Origin: Tetraselmis striata
Taxonomy: Eukaryota; Chlorophyta; Chlorodendrophyceae; Chlorodendrales; Chlorodendraceae
Direction: 5' to 3'
Assembly (NCBI GenBank): GCA_006384855.1
Contig: VCJN01003151.1
Location: forward strand, 248,001 to 312,000
DNA: 64,000 nucleotides
Positions within the stretch are counted from its first letter, which is position 1. Each line of letters begins with the position of its first letter. Shown one piece after another: positions 10,376 through 22,510 of this stretch. The translations under genes and the position numbers were made by a program. Under the pieces are notes generated by a model. It ran no database searches. It saw only the letters and a list, made by a program, of their open reading frames with translations, and was not told where the DNA came from.

Positions 10376-13300
10376 TTATCCTTGCGTTGAGGTGGCGCCG
10401 GTGACGCCGCCTTGCAAGAGAGTGGACGGCTGCCGCAGGGAGGATGCCGGGTCCCAGGAGGGCTCCGGGTCGGGCTGGTTGAGTGGGCGGCTGCGGCCCA
10501 GCCGGCCGCTGCCACTGCCACTGCCGCTCTTGCGCATGCGCTCCGGCGGCGGCGACAGGACCTCGTCCGACGCCTCCGCCGGGCTGAAGCTGGCGCTGCG
10601 CTGGGTGAACAGGAGGCCGGAGGCAGCACCGTCGGGGCGGCTGCAGGGGCCGAAGGCGGGGGTGGGCGGGCTGCCGAAGGGCGCAGACGCGGGCGAGTGG
10701 GGCCCGCCGCCTTCCGAGCTGCGCAAGCGCACAGCCGGCGGGGCGGTCGTGGTGGGCAGGGCCGAGTCCTCGGGGGGGCCCCAGCTGGAGTCGGAGCGGC
10801 AGAACGCCACTGTGAGCAGCTCGTCTTCCTTGTCGCCGCGGATATACAGCAGCGCAGCCGCCGCGAGAAGCACAAACCTGGCCAAGCACCCCGGCGGGGG
10901 GGGGGGGGGGGGGGGGGGGAGGGGGGGGGGGGGGGGACCGGGCAACGGAGGAAGCAAGCGCGTCAAGATCATCGCAAGTACAGGAATGAATGACAGGCGT
11001 AGACGGTGAGCCCAATTCCCAGGTATGGCGTGTGGAAGCCTTGCGTGCGGGTGCCAGCCTCGATGCTTGCATGCAGGCAAGCGCAGGCAGGGCTCGCAGC
11101 GGGGGCACGGAGTGTCTGCGACATCTGAATGCAAAGGCAGGATGGCGGTGCGTCTTATGGCGGTCGATGTGTTTTTGAGAGAAAGAGAGAGAGAGAGAGA
11201 GTTGCTTCCTATACATCCATGCACACATACATGCATACATACATACATATACATACATACAGATAATAACCCATGCACATGCATATACGCACGGTACATG
11301 TGTTTCTCTGCGATGGTGTGGGTGCGTGCTTGTGATTCTCTATGTAGGCAACTGGCTTCAGCATGGAAAAACGTGCACTAGGATGTTATTGCTGCATCAC
11401 GGCAGTCGAGCGTAATAACATCTCTGCAGTGGAAACAACGCCTTCACGAGCTCCCGTGGAGGGTCGCGAGCTCTTGTCAGTGCCGGCATGATGCCATCCC
11501 CAGTAAGACATGCCGAGGATTCCGGTTTAAGGCAGAGCCTCAGGTATCGTCCCGCCCTATACGTAGCAAAAACTCGACATCATGTTCATTATGTACTGTA
11601 AGCACATAATGTTTCCGCCATCCACATCGTCAGCCCCCTCTGGAGGCAGATGAGGGTTTAAAGCCTTCCGTAAACACAGCAGAACTTAAAGCATAATGTA
11701 AGCATTCTGAACCCTCACTCCCTCTCTGAAGAAGGGACGTAAAGACATGTGTAATTGTAAAAACACAACAGGATGGTGGCCACACCACCGCAATGTGGAC
11801 ACGGCGGTGCAACGACAAATCACAACTTTCGGGCCCGCACAGGCAATCCAGTGGTTCGGTGGGAAGCGGGTGTGAATATGGTTTGGTGGGGTACAGGGCG
11901 GCGCGCACCCGGCGCCCTGCAGGGCGGACCACTTGTGCCAGGCCTCCCCCGGGCCGTCGCTGCCCGGCAGCGCGGCGCGCAGCGCCAGCATGGTGCCCCA
12001 CACCAGCGCCACGCACACCGCCTGCAGCACAGACGCGGAGGTGGCGCCCATCCAGCCTGCGGCAGCCGGCCGGCAGCGCCCATCAGGCGGGGGACAATCT
12101 TCGGCCCCCCTCGATGTTGGAATGCCAGCCACCAAGGCGCCAGCGCGCCAGTGACTGTAAACACACTTTTGGGTCGGCGTAGAACCACCATTCGCCCCCC
12201 CCCCGCCCCCCCCCCCCCCATCCCTCCTCCGACTGAGTGGGAAATTCCGGAGGCGTCACTGCTGACCAATCTGTATGTACGTACAGTGATGATTACCTGC
12301 ACTCCTACATGTACGGGTAGTGCTGCTGTGCGCTAGCAGTCGAATATAAGCGACGCCTACAGCAGCACTGCTACTGCAGCACATCGACGATGCTGAAACA
12401 CAGAATAATCACCCAGATATACAACAGTCCAAAAAAGCACCAGCCTCAGTCACATACTTGTACAGTCAGTCGTGCCGACTCTTGCGGAATGCATCGGAAT
12501 TTTGCTTCATGACAACCCCGGTGTCGCCCACACAGGGCTAACTGTACTAAGAAGTAAAGAGGGAAAACTAAAACTTGTATTAGAATATGCCGCGAGTACA
12601 TCACGGAGATCGTGGCCAGGGTCGTGCGTCAGTCCACTTGAAGCCGACTTAACTTCGCTTCGTCACACCGACTTGAGTCTAGTTCTGCTTAACCATGGAA
12701 CCATAGTACAGTTCTGTCCGACACCAGTTACGTTTTCGTTGGGGGTGAAGCGCACGTTGTTAGAAAACTTGCGTGGACTCAAGGAAATTTACGTCGGCTT
12801 CTATAGCCCCCCTGGTCAGAGCATCCATCCGGGAACTTACGTTACGTTTCTATGTTGAACTTATCGTAAATCGGCAAACTCAAGTTGAATCTTCAGTCAA
12901 GTGAAGAGGAAACTCGGCACAATTACGCGACCCCAAAAGTTCCGTGAAGTCTCAGTGGCGCGTAACTTTACTTCATGAAGATGGTCTTAACTAAGTTTAA
13001 CGAACGGAACTTCAGGGCAGTTACGCACAGCCCCGATCTTGGCGCAGGACAGCCAAACAACTGATTCTCGTTTTTGGGAGACCTGCAAGCCTGGGTGATG
13101 GTGTGGGACTGCGCGGGGTTGCCGCGTGGATGCTTCGGCCGGTGCGCACCCGTGACGGCCAGCGAGCAGGTGTTGAGGCCCACGACGGCGGCCATGTAGA
13201 CCCCGAGCAGCGCGCACAGGCCCGGCGTGGCGGCCAGCATCTGCAGCGTCTCCGCCGTGTCCTCGTGCAGGCCGCTACCGTCGCGCGAGGGCGCCAGCTG

Positions 13301-15373
13301 CGCCGCCGGCAGCACCGCCCCTGCCATGAGCGCCGCGCCGAAGAGCCCCTCGTACCCCACGATCCGGATGGTGGGGATGTCGATGTCCCGCATGTAGTGG
13401 TCCTCGCACATCAGCTGCGCCGCCTGTATGGCCTATGAGTGGTCACCACCGGTCACCGCCGGGTGTCAGGCCATACATAGACACACACACGCACAGAGGA
13501 ATGCCTATACACACATGTATGGAAACATACACACACGGGTACTGGCGCGGTAAGAAGAACAATGAGGAGGAAATCCCCGCTGCCCTGCCTGCCAGAGGTC
13601 AAATGTAGACGAAACTATAGCAAAAGTTTAGCGAATGTTCTCATAGCTTGCATGCAAGCCCCAAAGAAACCCTGTTTGTGCTGAGGCTTACAAACAGGGT
13701 TCCTTTAGGTGCGCCAGCACCCGTTGACAAACACACATGCATACACACATATACATATACATACATATATACACATTTCTCTACGTATATATGTGTATAT
13801 ATACATATATGTATATGTACATATATATGCACATATACACACATGTGCCCTTAGCCACAGACACAGCCATTTGCATGCGTGCACATATGTATCCACGCAC
13901 GTGTACGTCAATGCTGCGCTCCCCCAGCCCGCAGCGTCACTCGCGTCTCGCCGGGCCGCCCCCTACCCACCTTGCTCGCGAGGGTGAGGCTGATGCCGAG
14001 CGCGATCTGCTGCGCCTGCGAGCTGTACGCAGAGCCGTCCTCCTGCGACAGCACGTCCGAGGCACCCACCAGCACCGCACCGGTCTGCGAAGGATGCCAG
14101 GGGCGGCGTGGAGGACAGCACATGCACGGAAAAGGGTGCGGGTGAGGGAGGGGAGGGGGTCATCACCACCTTTGGGGTGTGATTATGGGTATTCACCGAG
14201 TCTTTAGGGGGGGGGGGGGGACTCTGCTTGCGTATGTTGTGGCCACCGCCGCACGTGAGGCCGTGAGGGGGCGGGGGCGCATACCAGGCAGGCGGCAATG
14301 CCTAGCGAGTGCCAGCGATTGAGGGGGCGGCGCAGCACGACGGCGCTCACAAAGGTGGTGAACAGCATCAGCGTCATCTTCAGCATGCTGCTGGAGCTGA
14401 CGGTGATGTACAGCAGCCCCACGTTGGCCAGCGCCTGCACGTAGGGGGCAGCGCGGAGGGATCGAGGGGGGTTGGGAGGCTGTTGCCGCTGGGCGGTGCT
14501 TCGCTGCCCCCTCCCCTTGGTACCGCAGCAACTCTGCCCCCCCCCCCCCCCCCCCTCCCCATCCCCCCAGTGGACATCCGCAAAACGCACCGTGGCAGCG
14601 AGGTCGCACAGCGTCGGCAGCAGCACGCGCAATGACTGCCGGCACTCCGCCACGACGCCGCTGTCCTTGTCCTGCACGGGAGGCACGGAGGGCGGTGTCA
14701 GCTACCCCCCCAAGCCCCGGGCATCGTCAGGCGGCGGGTGCGGCGAGTGGAGTGTTGCAAAGGGAGGACGCCGCACCTCCCGGTGGGAGCCCAGCAGCGG
14801 CTCGTGCGCGCGCAGCATCTCCTCGTCCGTGGCGCCGGCCATCCGAGCAGCGCAGCTCTCCAGCAGCGAGAGTGGCAGCATTAGCGCCATGCCTGCGCCC
14901 GAGCCCCCAAGCGGCGTCAGCAACGTGCGACACAGAGACTCGCACAGGGGGATTGGGTCCCAGGGTGGCTCACCCACAAACATGCAGAACACCATGAAGA
15001 GCGGCCGCCGGAAGAACTTAGGCTCATTATGGGGGTTGTCGCACTCAGTCTCGTAGGCTGTGGCGCCCAAAGGAGGTGGTCGGGGGGGGGGGGGGGGGGG
15101 GTCTTAAGTGCGCTTGATGCCCCGAGAGCAAGGAATTGGTTGTGTGCTGCCTTAAAAAAGCCGCCGTAGAGGCGTCGCAAGGGTTTTATTGGCCAGTCTT
15201 GTTTCGTCTTGGCCGAAAGACCCCCCCCCCCCCCCCCCCCAGGGCCGACGCATACAGTAGCAGGTTGGCGGTATTCCGGCCGGGTTGGGGCTCTCACCCA
15301 GTTTCACAGCCAGGGAGGTTATGGTGCCGAAGAGGAGCAGGCCAGCGACAGCCACACCGCGCGGCAGCCTCAT
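10376..15373 (-). CDS. SLC35F6-like transporter (drug/metabolite transporter superfamily)
   Basis: Eight exons on the minus strand: 15373-15298, 15057-14777, 14671-14591, 14434-14285, 14084-13971, 13432-13150, 12056-11909 and 10877-10376. All have GT-AG borders and the phases close exactly, giving 544 residues. The first exon is a hydrophobic start (MRLPRGVAVAGLLLFGTITS). Next come PLFMVFCMFVGE, LLPTLCDLAATALANVGLLY, GAVLVGASDVLS and the marked SLC35F6-type stretch DIDIPTIRIVGYEGLFG. The last membrane segments are SVLQAVCVALVWGTMLA and FVLLAAAALLYI. SLC35F6 proteins are multi-pass DMT transporters of endomembranes, lysosomes or mitochondria; the substrate is not known from this sequence. About 165 residues after the last membrane helix form a Ser/Pro-rich tail, making the protein longer than animal homologues (about 370 residues). 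Its promoter would lie in 15.37-16.4 kb. Confidence 0.88.
10893..10936. repeat. Interrupted poly-G (poly-C on the gene strand) before the last exon
   Basis: On the coding strand this is an almost pure C tract ending about 16 bases upstream of the acceptor of the last exon of the SLC35F6-like gene (exon starts at 10877). It stands where a polypyrimidine tract is expected. Confidence 0.8.
11177..11265. repeat. (GA)n and (ATAC)n microsatellites in the last intron
   Basis: A GA run at about 11,177-11,201 is followed by ATAC/ACAT repeats at 11,222-11,261. Both lie in the intron between exons 7 and 8 of the SLC35F6-like gene. Confidence 0.85.
12472..12858 (+). other. 128-codon open frame inside intron 6 of the transporter gene
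   Basis: A plus-strand open frame beginning with GTG lies opposite to and inside the 1.1-kb intron (13,149-12,057) of the SLC35F6-like gene. The base composition is less GC-rich than the exons. The region also holds many short direct and inverted AACTT/ACTTGA words extending to about 13,010, which suggests an inserted repeat rather than a gene. There is no ATG start and no domain. Confidence 0.15.
13725..13850. repeat. (ATAC/ATAT)n microsatellite in intron 5
   Basis: A long stretch of ACATATACATAC-type repeats lies between exons 5 and 6 of the SLC35F6-like gene. It shadows several short Tyr/His/Ile-rich frames that are not genes. Confidence 0.85.
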
Positions 15374-16446
15374 CGCCGCTGGCTGGCGCGATAGCCGGCT
15401 TAAACCCCGCACCGCCGCCTTGCAGTGCGCTGCCCGCGAGGCGGAGCCGCCGGTGTCGGTCGCGTGGTGGTGGCTGATGCGGATCGTCGCCGGGCGGGAG
15501 GCAGACTGGGGTTCTCGCCAGCAGCACTATCAGACCACCACAGGATCCCCGGGCACGTCTTTCCCCTACCAGATGGCACTAACTCGGTGAAGTGAGAAGT
15601 GAGGCTAGGCGCTGTTTAATGCCTCTATTCGTCGTCAGTTTATTTTCGGCGTATGCGCGTGCCGAGCGAGTGTCCTTTCTGATCGCGGTATGCTGAATAA
15701 ACGTCGGGGCCCTGGACGGGCCAGGCGGGATCCTCGTCATCGTCGCGGCTGGTGACTTCGTGAGGTCGTCGTCCGAGATTACGGCTCTGCTGGACGACGC
15801 GACGCGAATGGACGATGAGTGTCAGCAACGACTCGTCAATTCATCATCCTCCGCGGTGCGGCGCATCGGGTATAAAAGTCACACGAATGTATACGTTATC
15901 TGATTTACCCATACCAGGAATATATCAATTTATACCGAAGAAAATAGGCAAAATCTGAAGTAAATACAGCTTCGCTCGTCGAACTTTAAATATACACAGC
16001 GACTATATTGAACATAGCGACTATCCATCACTCGATGTCTGCGGGAAGCCTTTGAGAACCAAGTAGTGCCATTCTAATCCGCACAAGTTGAATTACAGCG
16101 AAACCTCCCGCATAAAGTTCACATGACGCGACGCTGGTCGATGCTCGCGCTTGGCGGGCATTTGCAAGTGCACAGGTACTCGCAGCCAAATAGACAGAGC
16201 GCTGCCACTGTGAATGCATGCACACGACTCCACTGGTGGGCCGAACTAAATGCGGCGACTATATCGCGAATGCGCCACGGATGTAAACATTCTCTGGAGC
16301 CGTGAGGGGGCAGGGATCATAATCATGCAGGTTGTACCAATAGCTAACCGGCAGAAAAACCCGCCGAGGTGACCAGTTCCCAGCAGGTGCCTATTGTGAA
16401 GGTCGCATGCCCGCAGCTCTCACTTCACCGGGGAGTTGGTGAGTGG
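15374..16446. other. Intergenic: upstream of the SLC35F6-like gene, downstream of the PHT4-like gene
   Basis: Both neighbouring genes are on the minus strand, so this 1.07-kb gap should hold the promoter of the SLC35F6-like gene (start at 15373) and the 3' end of the PHT4-like gene (stop at 16447). No open frame is convincing and no promoter motif can be named with confidence. The part 15,880-16,020 is AT-richer. Confidence 0.5.
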
Positions 16447-19395
16447 TCAAAACTGGACTTCCGTGGACAGCAGCAGGTTCCAGCAGATGATGCCGATGAC
16501 ATACAGCGCGGCAGTGATGAAGAAAACGGGGGCGAAGGAGCCGGTGAGCTCCACGATGAAGCCCACAGCAGAGACGCCAACAATGCCGGCAAACGAGCCA
16601 AAGGTGTTGCAGAGCCCAAACAGGCGGCCTGCATGCCGCGGCGCGATATCCGACATGTTTGCCACAAAGCCCGCTTGCCCTAGGGAGCTTATCTGTTTGA
16701 TAGAGACATGACACGGCGCAGGATGTCAGCGCGTGACACCAGCCGGCCTGGCGCATGCCACATGATGGAAAGGAGTAGCGTAAACGTCAATGTGCTATAA
16801 TGACCACCACCGGGACTACGCAGGCAAGAGGTAAGAGGTACTAAAAAACCGTGGCGGGGATACCGTTCCAAGTGGCCAATAATTCATATGTGTGGATGTG
16901 TGTGGGTGGGTGGGGGGGGGGGGGGGGGGGGGGGCACTTACCCCCAATGTGGCCACAAAGCAGAGCACAGCAAGAGTGGGCGATGCCGTGGTGCCCTGGT
17001 TAGCCAGCAGCAACAGCGCTGCCACAGGCCCGGCAAATGCTACCGTCTGTACGGTGCGCCGCACGGTGCGCAGCGGGTAGCCAGCCTGCAGCGCCGCGTC
17101 TACTAGCGCGCCGGAGCACAGGGAGCCCAGCGCCATGACAGCCCATGGCAGGAAGGACAACAGCGAGGACGCGCTGGGGGGCAAGCCGCAGCGGCACAAT
17201 GGGCAGTATCAGTGTAATATCCCAACCAGAACCTCTGGCAAGTGCTGCAATCAAAGTGCTCATATGTTGCCGCTAAAAAGACTAGCACTCTAACCCCCTC
17301 CCCCCCCCCCCCCCCCCAACCACCACCAGCACCACCACACCACCCTCCTGCCCCAAAGCCCCCGTTTCCATGAGTGATTGGGCGCGCACCGCAGGTCAAA
17401 GCCCAGGGCGGTGTTGAAGTAGGAGGGCAGCCAGTTCAGGTAGATGAAGTAGCCCCAGTGGTTGATGAAGTTGACGATCACGATGGCCCACACCGCACGT
17501 TTGGATAGCATCTCCATCACGCTGACATCTCGAGCGCCGGCGCTGCCGGCAGCCTGTGGCCCACCAGCCCGCCATAGATAAGCACATCGCAGATGAATGC
17601 AGCCAAGGAGAGGATGGCCGGTGAGGCGTTGTGTCACGGGATGGGATTGTATTGGAAATAATGGAATGGGATTGAAGTGCATCCGATAGCATGGGATGGG
17701 TGGGGACAAACGGGATAGGATCTCGCAACGATGCTGTGCTAAGGAACTGGAGCATGGGCACACGGGAGCACGCAAGCATGCAGTCAAATATGCACACAGA
17801 CCGCGTTCTCACCGCCTGGGCCGGCGTTGCTGCCTGCGGGTCCTGCCGAGGCACGCATGCCTGCCACATCAGCAGCATTGGCACGCCCAGCAGCCCAAAC
17901 GCGATGAACACCCCTCGCCAGCCAATGACCTGCACACCCAGCCACCCGCGCCATGAGCACCTGCGAATGAGGCTCGTGCAACAAGGAAGGGTGGGTTTGG
18001 GTGTGGTCAGGCAAGGCCAGGAAGGCCGGATGCGAAAGACTTACCTGTAGCAGGAACGGCGTGAGCGCGAGGCCAACAAGGTTGCCGCAGTGGAACCCAG
18101 TGAATACAGCGCCCAGGGCGCTGGAGCGCTGCGCCTGGGGAATGGTCCTGGCCAGCAGGGAGTTCATGCTGGGCAGCACCACGCCCTCACCCAGACCCAC
18201 CGCCCCTCGCGCCAGCATGATGGCTGTCAGTGTGAGCCCTGCTGCCTGGGTGTAGCCTTCCGAAGGTTAGGGGTGGAAGGGGGAGGGGGGGGGGGGGGGG
18301 GGGGGCAGAATTGGGAACGACCAGTTGGTCAGTTGGCAAGTGGGCGACTATCACACATGCCATCAAGGGCAGAGAGGGGCTGCATGCACTGATGGCACAG
18401 AAACAGACGCTGGGTGCTCAATCTGCGAGCAAGCAGGCAGTCGGAAGCGATGGCGAGGGCGTCATGTGAGCTGGGGGCAGCGCACCCGAGAGGGCGAGCG
18501 GCATGATGAGCGACGCGAGGGAGAACCAGATGATAGCCGCCGCCATTGTACGCTTTGCGCCGTACTTATCGGCCAGCGAACCGCCCAAGAGCTGCGTAGC
18601 CATGTAGCCCCACAGGAAGGACGCGGACACCAATCCCTGCACGCTGGCTGGCCAGGCAAACTCCACTGCCATGGGGATGATGGCGATGCTCATGCAGATG
18701 CGGTCCACGTTGCACAGCAGCATCGCCAGCGCCGTGGGCGCCACCACCCGCAAGTAATCTGTAATGGGCACCCTGTCGAGGGGCGCGCCTGTGCCCGCCG
18801 CGCCTTCCGCTGCCGCTGGCGCGCGCCCAGGCGTGGGACGTCGTCGGAGCAAAGCAAGGCGGGGGCGGAGACTCTGATGCGGCTGCTGGTAGCCGCGCTG
18901 CGTACCGCAGGCATCGCGGCCAGGCACGGCCTCGCAGCGGTTTCTCTGCCGCTGGATGGCACCTGTGCCCTCAGTCCTCGTCCCATTCGCTGCCAAAGAA
19001 GTCCCCCCCTGTGCGATTTGGATATAGCGAGGGCGGGGGGGGGGGGGGGGGGGGGGATTTGTTGGGGGCCAACATGCCAACCTACGCTTGCGGCGGGCAT
19101 CAAAGTATGGCTGAAGCGACCCTGTGACGGTTGACCTTGCAAGGGTGGCAAGCGTTGTGCTTCCACGCCGAACATTTTTTCTCGGGCCAGCAGCAGTAAG
19201 AGGTAGCAACAGGTGGATTGGCGAGTTCCTCACACCTGACGGTGCGGCTTGCGGCCAGGCCGGGTAGTTCTGTGGCGGAAGACTCCGGCCGTAGCGGTGG
19301 TGGCGTGCATCCTGGCCCGATCGAGGCCTTTCCGAACGATCCTTGGCGGCACGCCGTACTCTTGGGTCGCTGATGAGCAAATAGCCAATCAGCAC
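16447..19395 (-). CDS. PHT4-like anion/phosphate transporter (SLC17 family, major facilitator superfamily)
   Basis: Exons on the minus strand end at 18486 (first large block), then 18256-18045, 17929-17813, 17553-17390, 17173-16942 and 16692-16447, all with compatible phases. The order of segments matches plant ANTR/PHT4 proteins: DRVPITDYLRVVAPTALAML with VDRICMSIAIIPMA, FLWGYMATQLLGGSLADKYG, ARGAVGLGEGVVLPSMNSLL, TGFHCGNLVGLALTPFLL, then GWRGVFIAFGLLGVPML. These are followed by VNFINHWGYFIYLNWLPSYF, FLPWAVMALGSLCSGALVD and RLFGLCNTFGSFAGIVGVS near the C-terminus. PHT4 members carry phosphate or other anions across plastid or Golgi membranes. The 5' end is uncertain: the frame is open to 19395, another start lies at 19414, and the N-terminal part is Arg/Ala-rich as in a plastid transit peptide. 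An intron containing the homopolymer at 19.04 kb is likely. Confidence 0.85.
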
Positions 19396-19414
19396 AACGT
19401 GCAGGTGTTGCCAC

Positions 19415-20490
19415 GGTATCGCTCTTACCGCGCTTTCTGGAGCTTAGACAGCGCTGACCATGAGTTCAAAGGCCGCAGTTTTTAAATCACCGAATGTGTC
19501 GCCGCCGCCTACGCCGCCACCATAGTCGTCATCGGCGCAGAGGTGTGTGGACGGATTTGTGTCGACGTGTTGCTGGCACAGGTATCGAATACTCGTAGAA
19601 ATTTCGCGGGCGTTTGCGACTACGTCATGGTATAGCCGCCTGTCTTATCTATCTAGCCCGTCTCGCGCACTCCGCGGACACCGACCACATCAATCAGCGC
19701 CGCGATCGGCGGGTCCATTTCACCGGTTTCGGAGCTGTAAGTGTGGTGTGTGTAAGTGTGGTGACGGTGGCGGCGAAATCATGTTTTTGGAAGGGGCGGC
19801 ACGGCCGCGCGCGTCGCGCGCCCTCCGCGTAACTAATTATTCCACGCCCACCGACAGCTCCTGCGACAACTGAGCCAGCTGAAGAAGCGTTGCCCGCCAA
19901 CGGACAACAACCGCATGAGCAGCGGGAAGAGGAAGATCAATTGACACTAGGCCAGGGTGTAGTGGGCCGCGGGGGTCGTAGAAACGTCGGCTATCCCACT
20001 ACAAATAGCTAGGCGGTTTGCAAGGAAGATCCGGCGCTCATCAATTCCGGCTTTTTAATCGCTCAAACTACCTCAATCAAGCGCGTCCGCAGGACGTGAG
20101 TCGATCGACTGCTTGCCTCGCTTGTCAGGCAATCGACGACAGGCGGACTGTGAGTCTATTGTTGCACGGAATACTACGAGATGGCTTTGCGCGAGATGCG
20201 CGGGGCGGTTTATTTGCAGAGAGTACCGCCAGCAGGAGTAGTAGCCATTTGCCAGCGGGAGTAGCTGCGCATGTCACATAATGGACTATACTAGGGATGT
20301 TATTGGCGGGCCACCTGGAAACGCAGCGCCTGAGATTGCCGTTGCGTCTGTGGATACCTAGGAATCGTCGCTACTGACCATCTCCCAGCGCTTTTGCAAC
20401 GCCAAAGGTGTGGCACCCAGTCCTTCGAGCAGCGGTATGTGGGCATGATGCGAACATTTGTTGCACATTGCACTTAAAGCATTTGAGCAC
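19415..20490. other. No supported gene
   Basis: Moderately GC-rich sequence upstream of the PHT4-like gene, which reads away from it, so its proximal part may hold that gene's promoter. Open frames here are Arg/Ser-rich shadows. No RNA gene was recognised. Confidence 0.4.
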
Positions 20491-20558
20491 CTTAAAGCAT
20501 TTGAATTTGAAATTCATTACAACGTGCTAGCATGCTGCCCTCCACCGCTGAATACAAA

Positions 20559-20735
20559 TTGAAATTGAAATTGATTACAACGTGCTAGCATGTTGATGCT
20601 CTCCACAACTCAGACTGAGTTGTTCTTAGGGCATGCCATCTCTATCCATATTAGGCAACACATATATAGTGTAATTACAGCTCAAGCCAGCCCCCGACCG
20701 TTCTCTTTCGTTTCCAAAACCCCGCCTCCTCCCAT
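20559..20735 (+). repeat. Terminal repeat family, left-facing copy
   Basis: Begins with a GAAATTGAAATTG run and ATTACAACGTGCTAGCATG. It ends near CTCTTTCGTTTCCAAAACCCC. A partial duplicate of the first 45 bases lies just upstream (about 20,500-20,545). It shares GTAATTACAGCTCAA with the copies at 22.1 and 44.7 kb. Confidence 0.6.
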
Positions 20736-20892
20736 CACGTGATCAGTAGTTGTGTGATATTTTCCGGATAGCTACGGGTAGTCGCCGGTACGAGCGACTA
20801 GCTACTAATACCGCTAATACCCCTAATTGGTAGTACATGAATTCCGGATGTTGTGTCATGTACATCTTGATGCACGGGCACCGCGCAGTGTT

Positions 20893-21690
20893 TTATCGTC
20901 GTGCTGCGTCTTGGCTCCACATGCCGCCATCGTTGAAGATATCCAGCAGGTAGTGGCGGAGTTTATCGCCCCACCGCGCCGGTTGTGGCGGTCCGCCGGC
21001 CTCGGCCGCGGTTTGCCGATGTTGCCTCCATTTCGCCCGCATTGAACGAGCTCTTGCGGTAGGATCCCGCCCATGGGGGACTAGAGGGAGAAAGGCGGAC
21101 ACCCCCCCCCCACCCCCCCATTGTCCGCGTGTCGTCGGTCCGTGGTCGGCAGGTCGATCATTCTCGCCCGCGCGCCGCTCGCCTCCGCAGCGCGCTTCAA
21201 CGCTGTATGTAGCCGCCCGTCCATGGTCAGACCGAGCAGCCCGCCAGCTGACTCCCGCTGCTGCATGGCTGCGACTTCCTCGGGGCACTCCGGGACATAT
21301 CTCATGGCCCCCTAAGTCGCTGCCATGCCCGGCCTCTCCGCCCCCGAACGCCCGCCCCGTCTTTAAGTGCCGGGCTCCCGTCTCCTCGCGCGCGCCACTC
21401 TCGCCCGTTCTCACGGGACGGCTGAGGGTTTCAAGAGTGTTCCGAACGGGTCGGCCGCAGAGCGCCGCCGAACACTCCGTTGTACTAGGCAGGGATTCGA
21501 TTGATTCACATGTGGAATACATACAGATAGGGAGGTACGCTAGACCTTCTGCAGGCGGTCGGTCGCGGGTCGTACCGAGGTACGAGAACACGAATTGTTT
21601 TCGAAAAGCCCTCGCGAGTAGGTTGTCCCTGTCCGAGTCGTATACACCCCCCTCCCCATCCGTAGGCGGATCTCGGAGAGGCCCACGCAA
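20893..21690 (-). other. Long minus-strand open frame, probably not a functional gene
   Basis: The frame is 265 codons long with Gly/Arg-rich composition. A second minus frame (21081-21305, containing ECPEEVAAMQQRESAGGLLG) looks more protein-like in part of it, so a frameshifted relic of an element gene is possible. No domain was recognised. It lies inside the 20.5-23.0 kb repeat-bounded segment. Confidence 0.15.
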
Positions 21691-22021
21691 GGCTGAGGTC
21701 GTACATGAATCATTTTATTTAGCAGCCCCCCGTACAAGGCTGCTGCCCAGCGGCGCCAGCAGGTGCTACCAGGACTAGAGCATTATTTGAAAAGTCCCCC
21801 GTAGGGCTCCCCGGTGTCACATGATCCAAGGACCCGCTGCAACCGGCCACCCCGCTCTGCCCCCTCCCGCACCCATCCGGGTATTAGGGCTTACCAACGC
21901 CCACCACGTGGAGGGGCGGAAGGGGAGGGGGGGGAGGGGGGGGGGGGGGGGGCGCCGGGCCTGCCGAGCCCATGATCCTCCGCTTCTGGTGGGCCGCTGA
22001 CTGGCGGCGGGCGCCCCACCG

Positions 22022-22135
22022 CTTAGACTGAGCTGTTATTAGGGCATGATATCTCAACCCATAGTAGGGAACATATAAAGTGTAATTACAGCTCAACCTT
22101 CCGGCCATGCTCTTTCGTTTCCAAACCCCGTCTTC
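22022..22135 (+). repeat. Terminal repeat family, internal truncated copy
   Basis: Matches 20,620-20,735: GACTGAGCTGTTATTAGGGCAT, AACATATAAAGTGTAATTACAGCTCAA (shown in part), then CATGCTCTTTCGTTTCC. It lacks the GAAATTG run at its left edge. An acidic plus-strand frame starts 25 bases downstream. Confidence 0.55.
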
Positions 22136-22159
22136 CTTCCTTAGGCGAAGGACGAACAT

Positions 22160-22510
22160 ATGGCGGACGGCCCACACACCTCCGGGGAGGATTACCCCGA
22201 CCTAGAAGAAGAGGAGGAAGAGATCGGGGGCGAGGCCATGGACGACGACAAGGGGCTGGCACTCCTCCGCCGCGCCCGGCGCCCCCCCTCCCCCCCAACC
22301 TACCTCTCTCCCAACATCGCACAAATTCCTACCTACTACCGTACCAATCCCCCGTCACTGACTGAACCACCCTCTCAGGCCTCCCACACCCGCAACAGCT
22401 GGCCCACCCGCCCCCACTTGCAACCACATGTCGTCGAAGCACTCCGTGCTCTTTGCTCGACGACGCCAACACAAGCCACACACCCCCCAACCAACAACTC
22501 CCCCATCTAA
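22160..22510 (+). CDS. Small acidic then Pro/Thr-rich hypothetical protein of the repeat element
   Basis: A 116-codon frame with ATG at 22160 starts shortly after a terminal-repeat copy. The first third is acidic (YPDLEEEEEEIGGEAMDDD). The rest is Pro/Thr/Ser-rich without a domain. Such a composition occurs in structural or gag-like proteins of retroelements, but nothing proves this. It may be truncated by later decay. Confidence 0.25.
   Translation: MADGPHTSGEDYPDLEEEEEEIGGEAMDDDKGLALLRRARRPPSPPTYLSPNIAQIPTYYRTNPPSLTEPPSQASHTRNSWPTRPHLQPHVVEALRALCSTTPTQATHPPTNNSPI

Noticed and set aside
10392..11009. Plus-strand frames of about 200 codons
   Set aside because: Antisense shadows of the GC-rich last exon of the SLC35F6-like gene, ending in poly-Gly from the G tract.
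10317..11258. Long minus frames overlapping the last exon of the SLC35F6-like gene
   Set aside because: They translate microsatellite and poly-C intron sequence. Only the part from 10877 down is in the spliced gene.
18325..19134. 269-codon plus frame
   Set aside because: Antisense of the first exon block of the PHT4-like gene; no domain.
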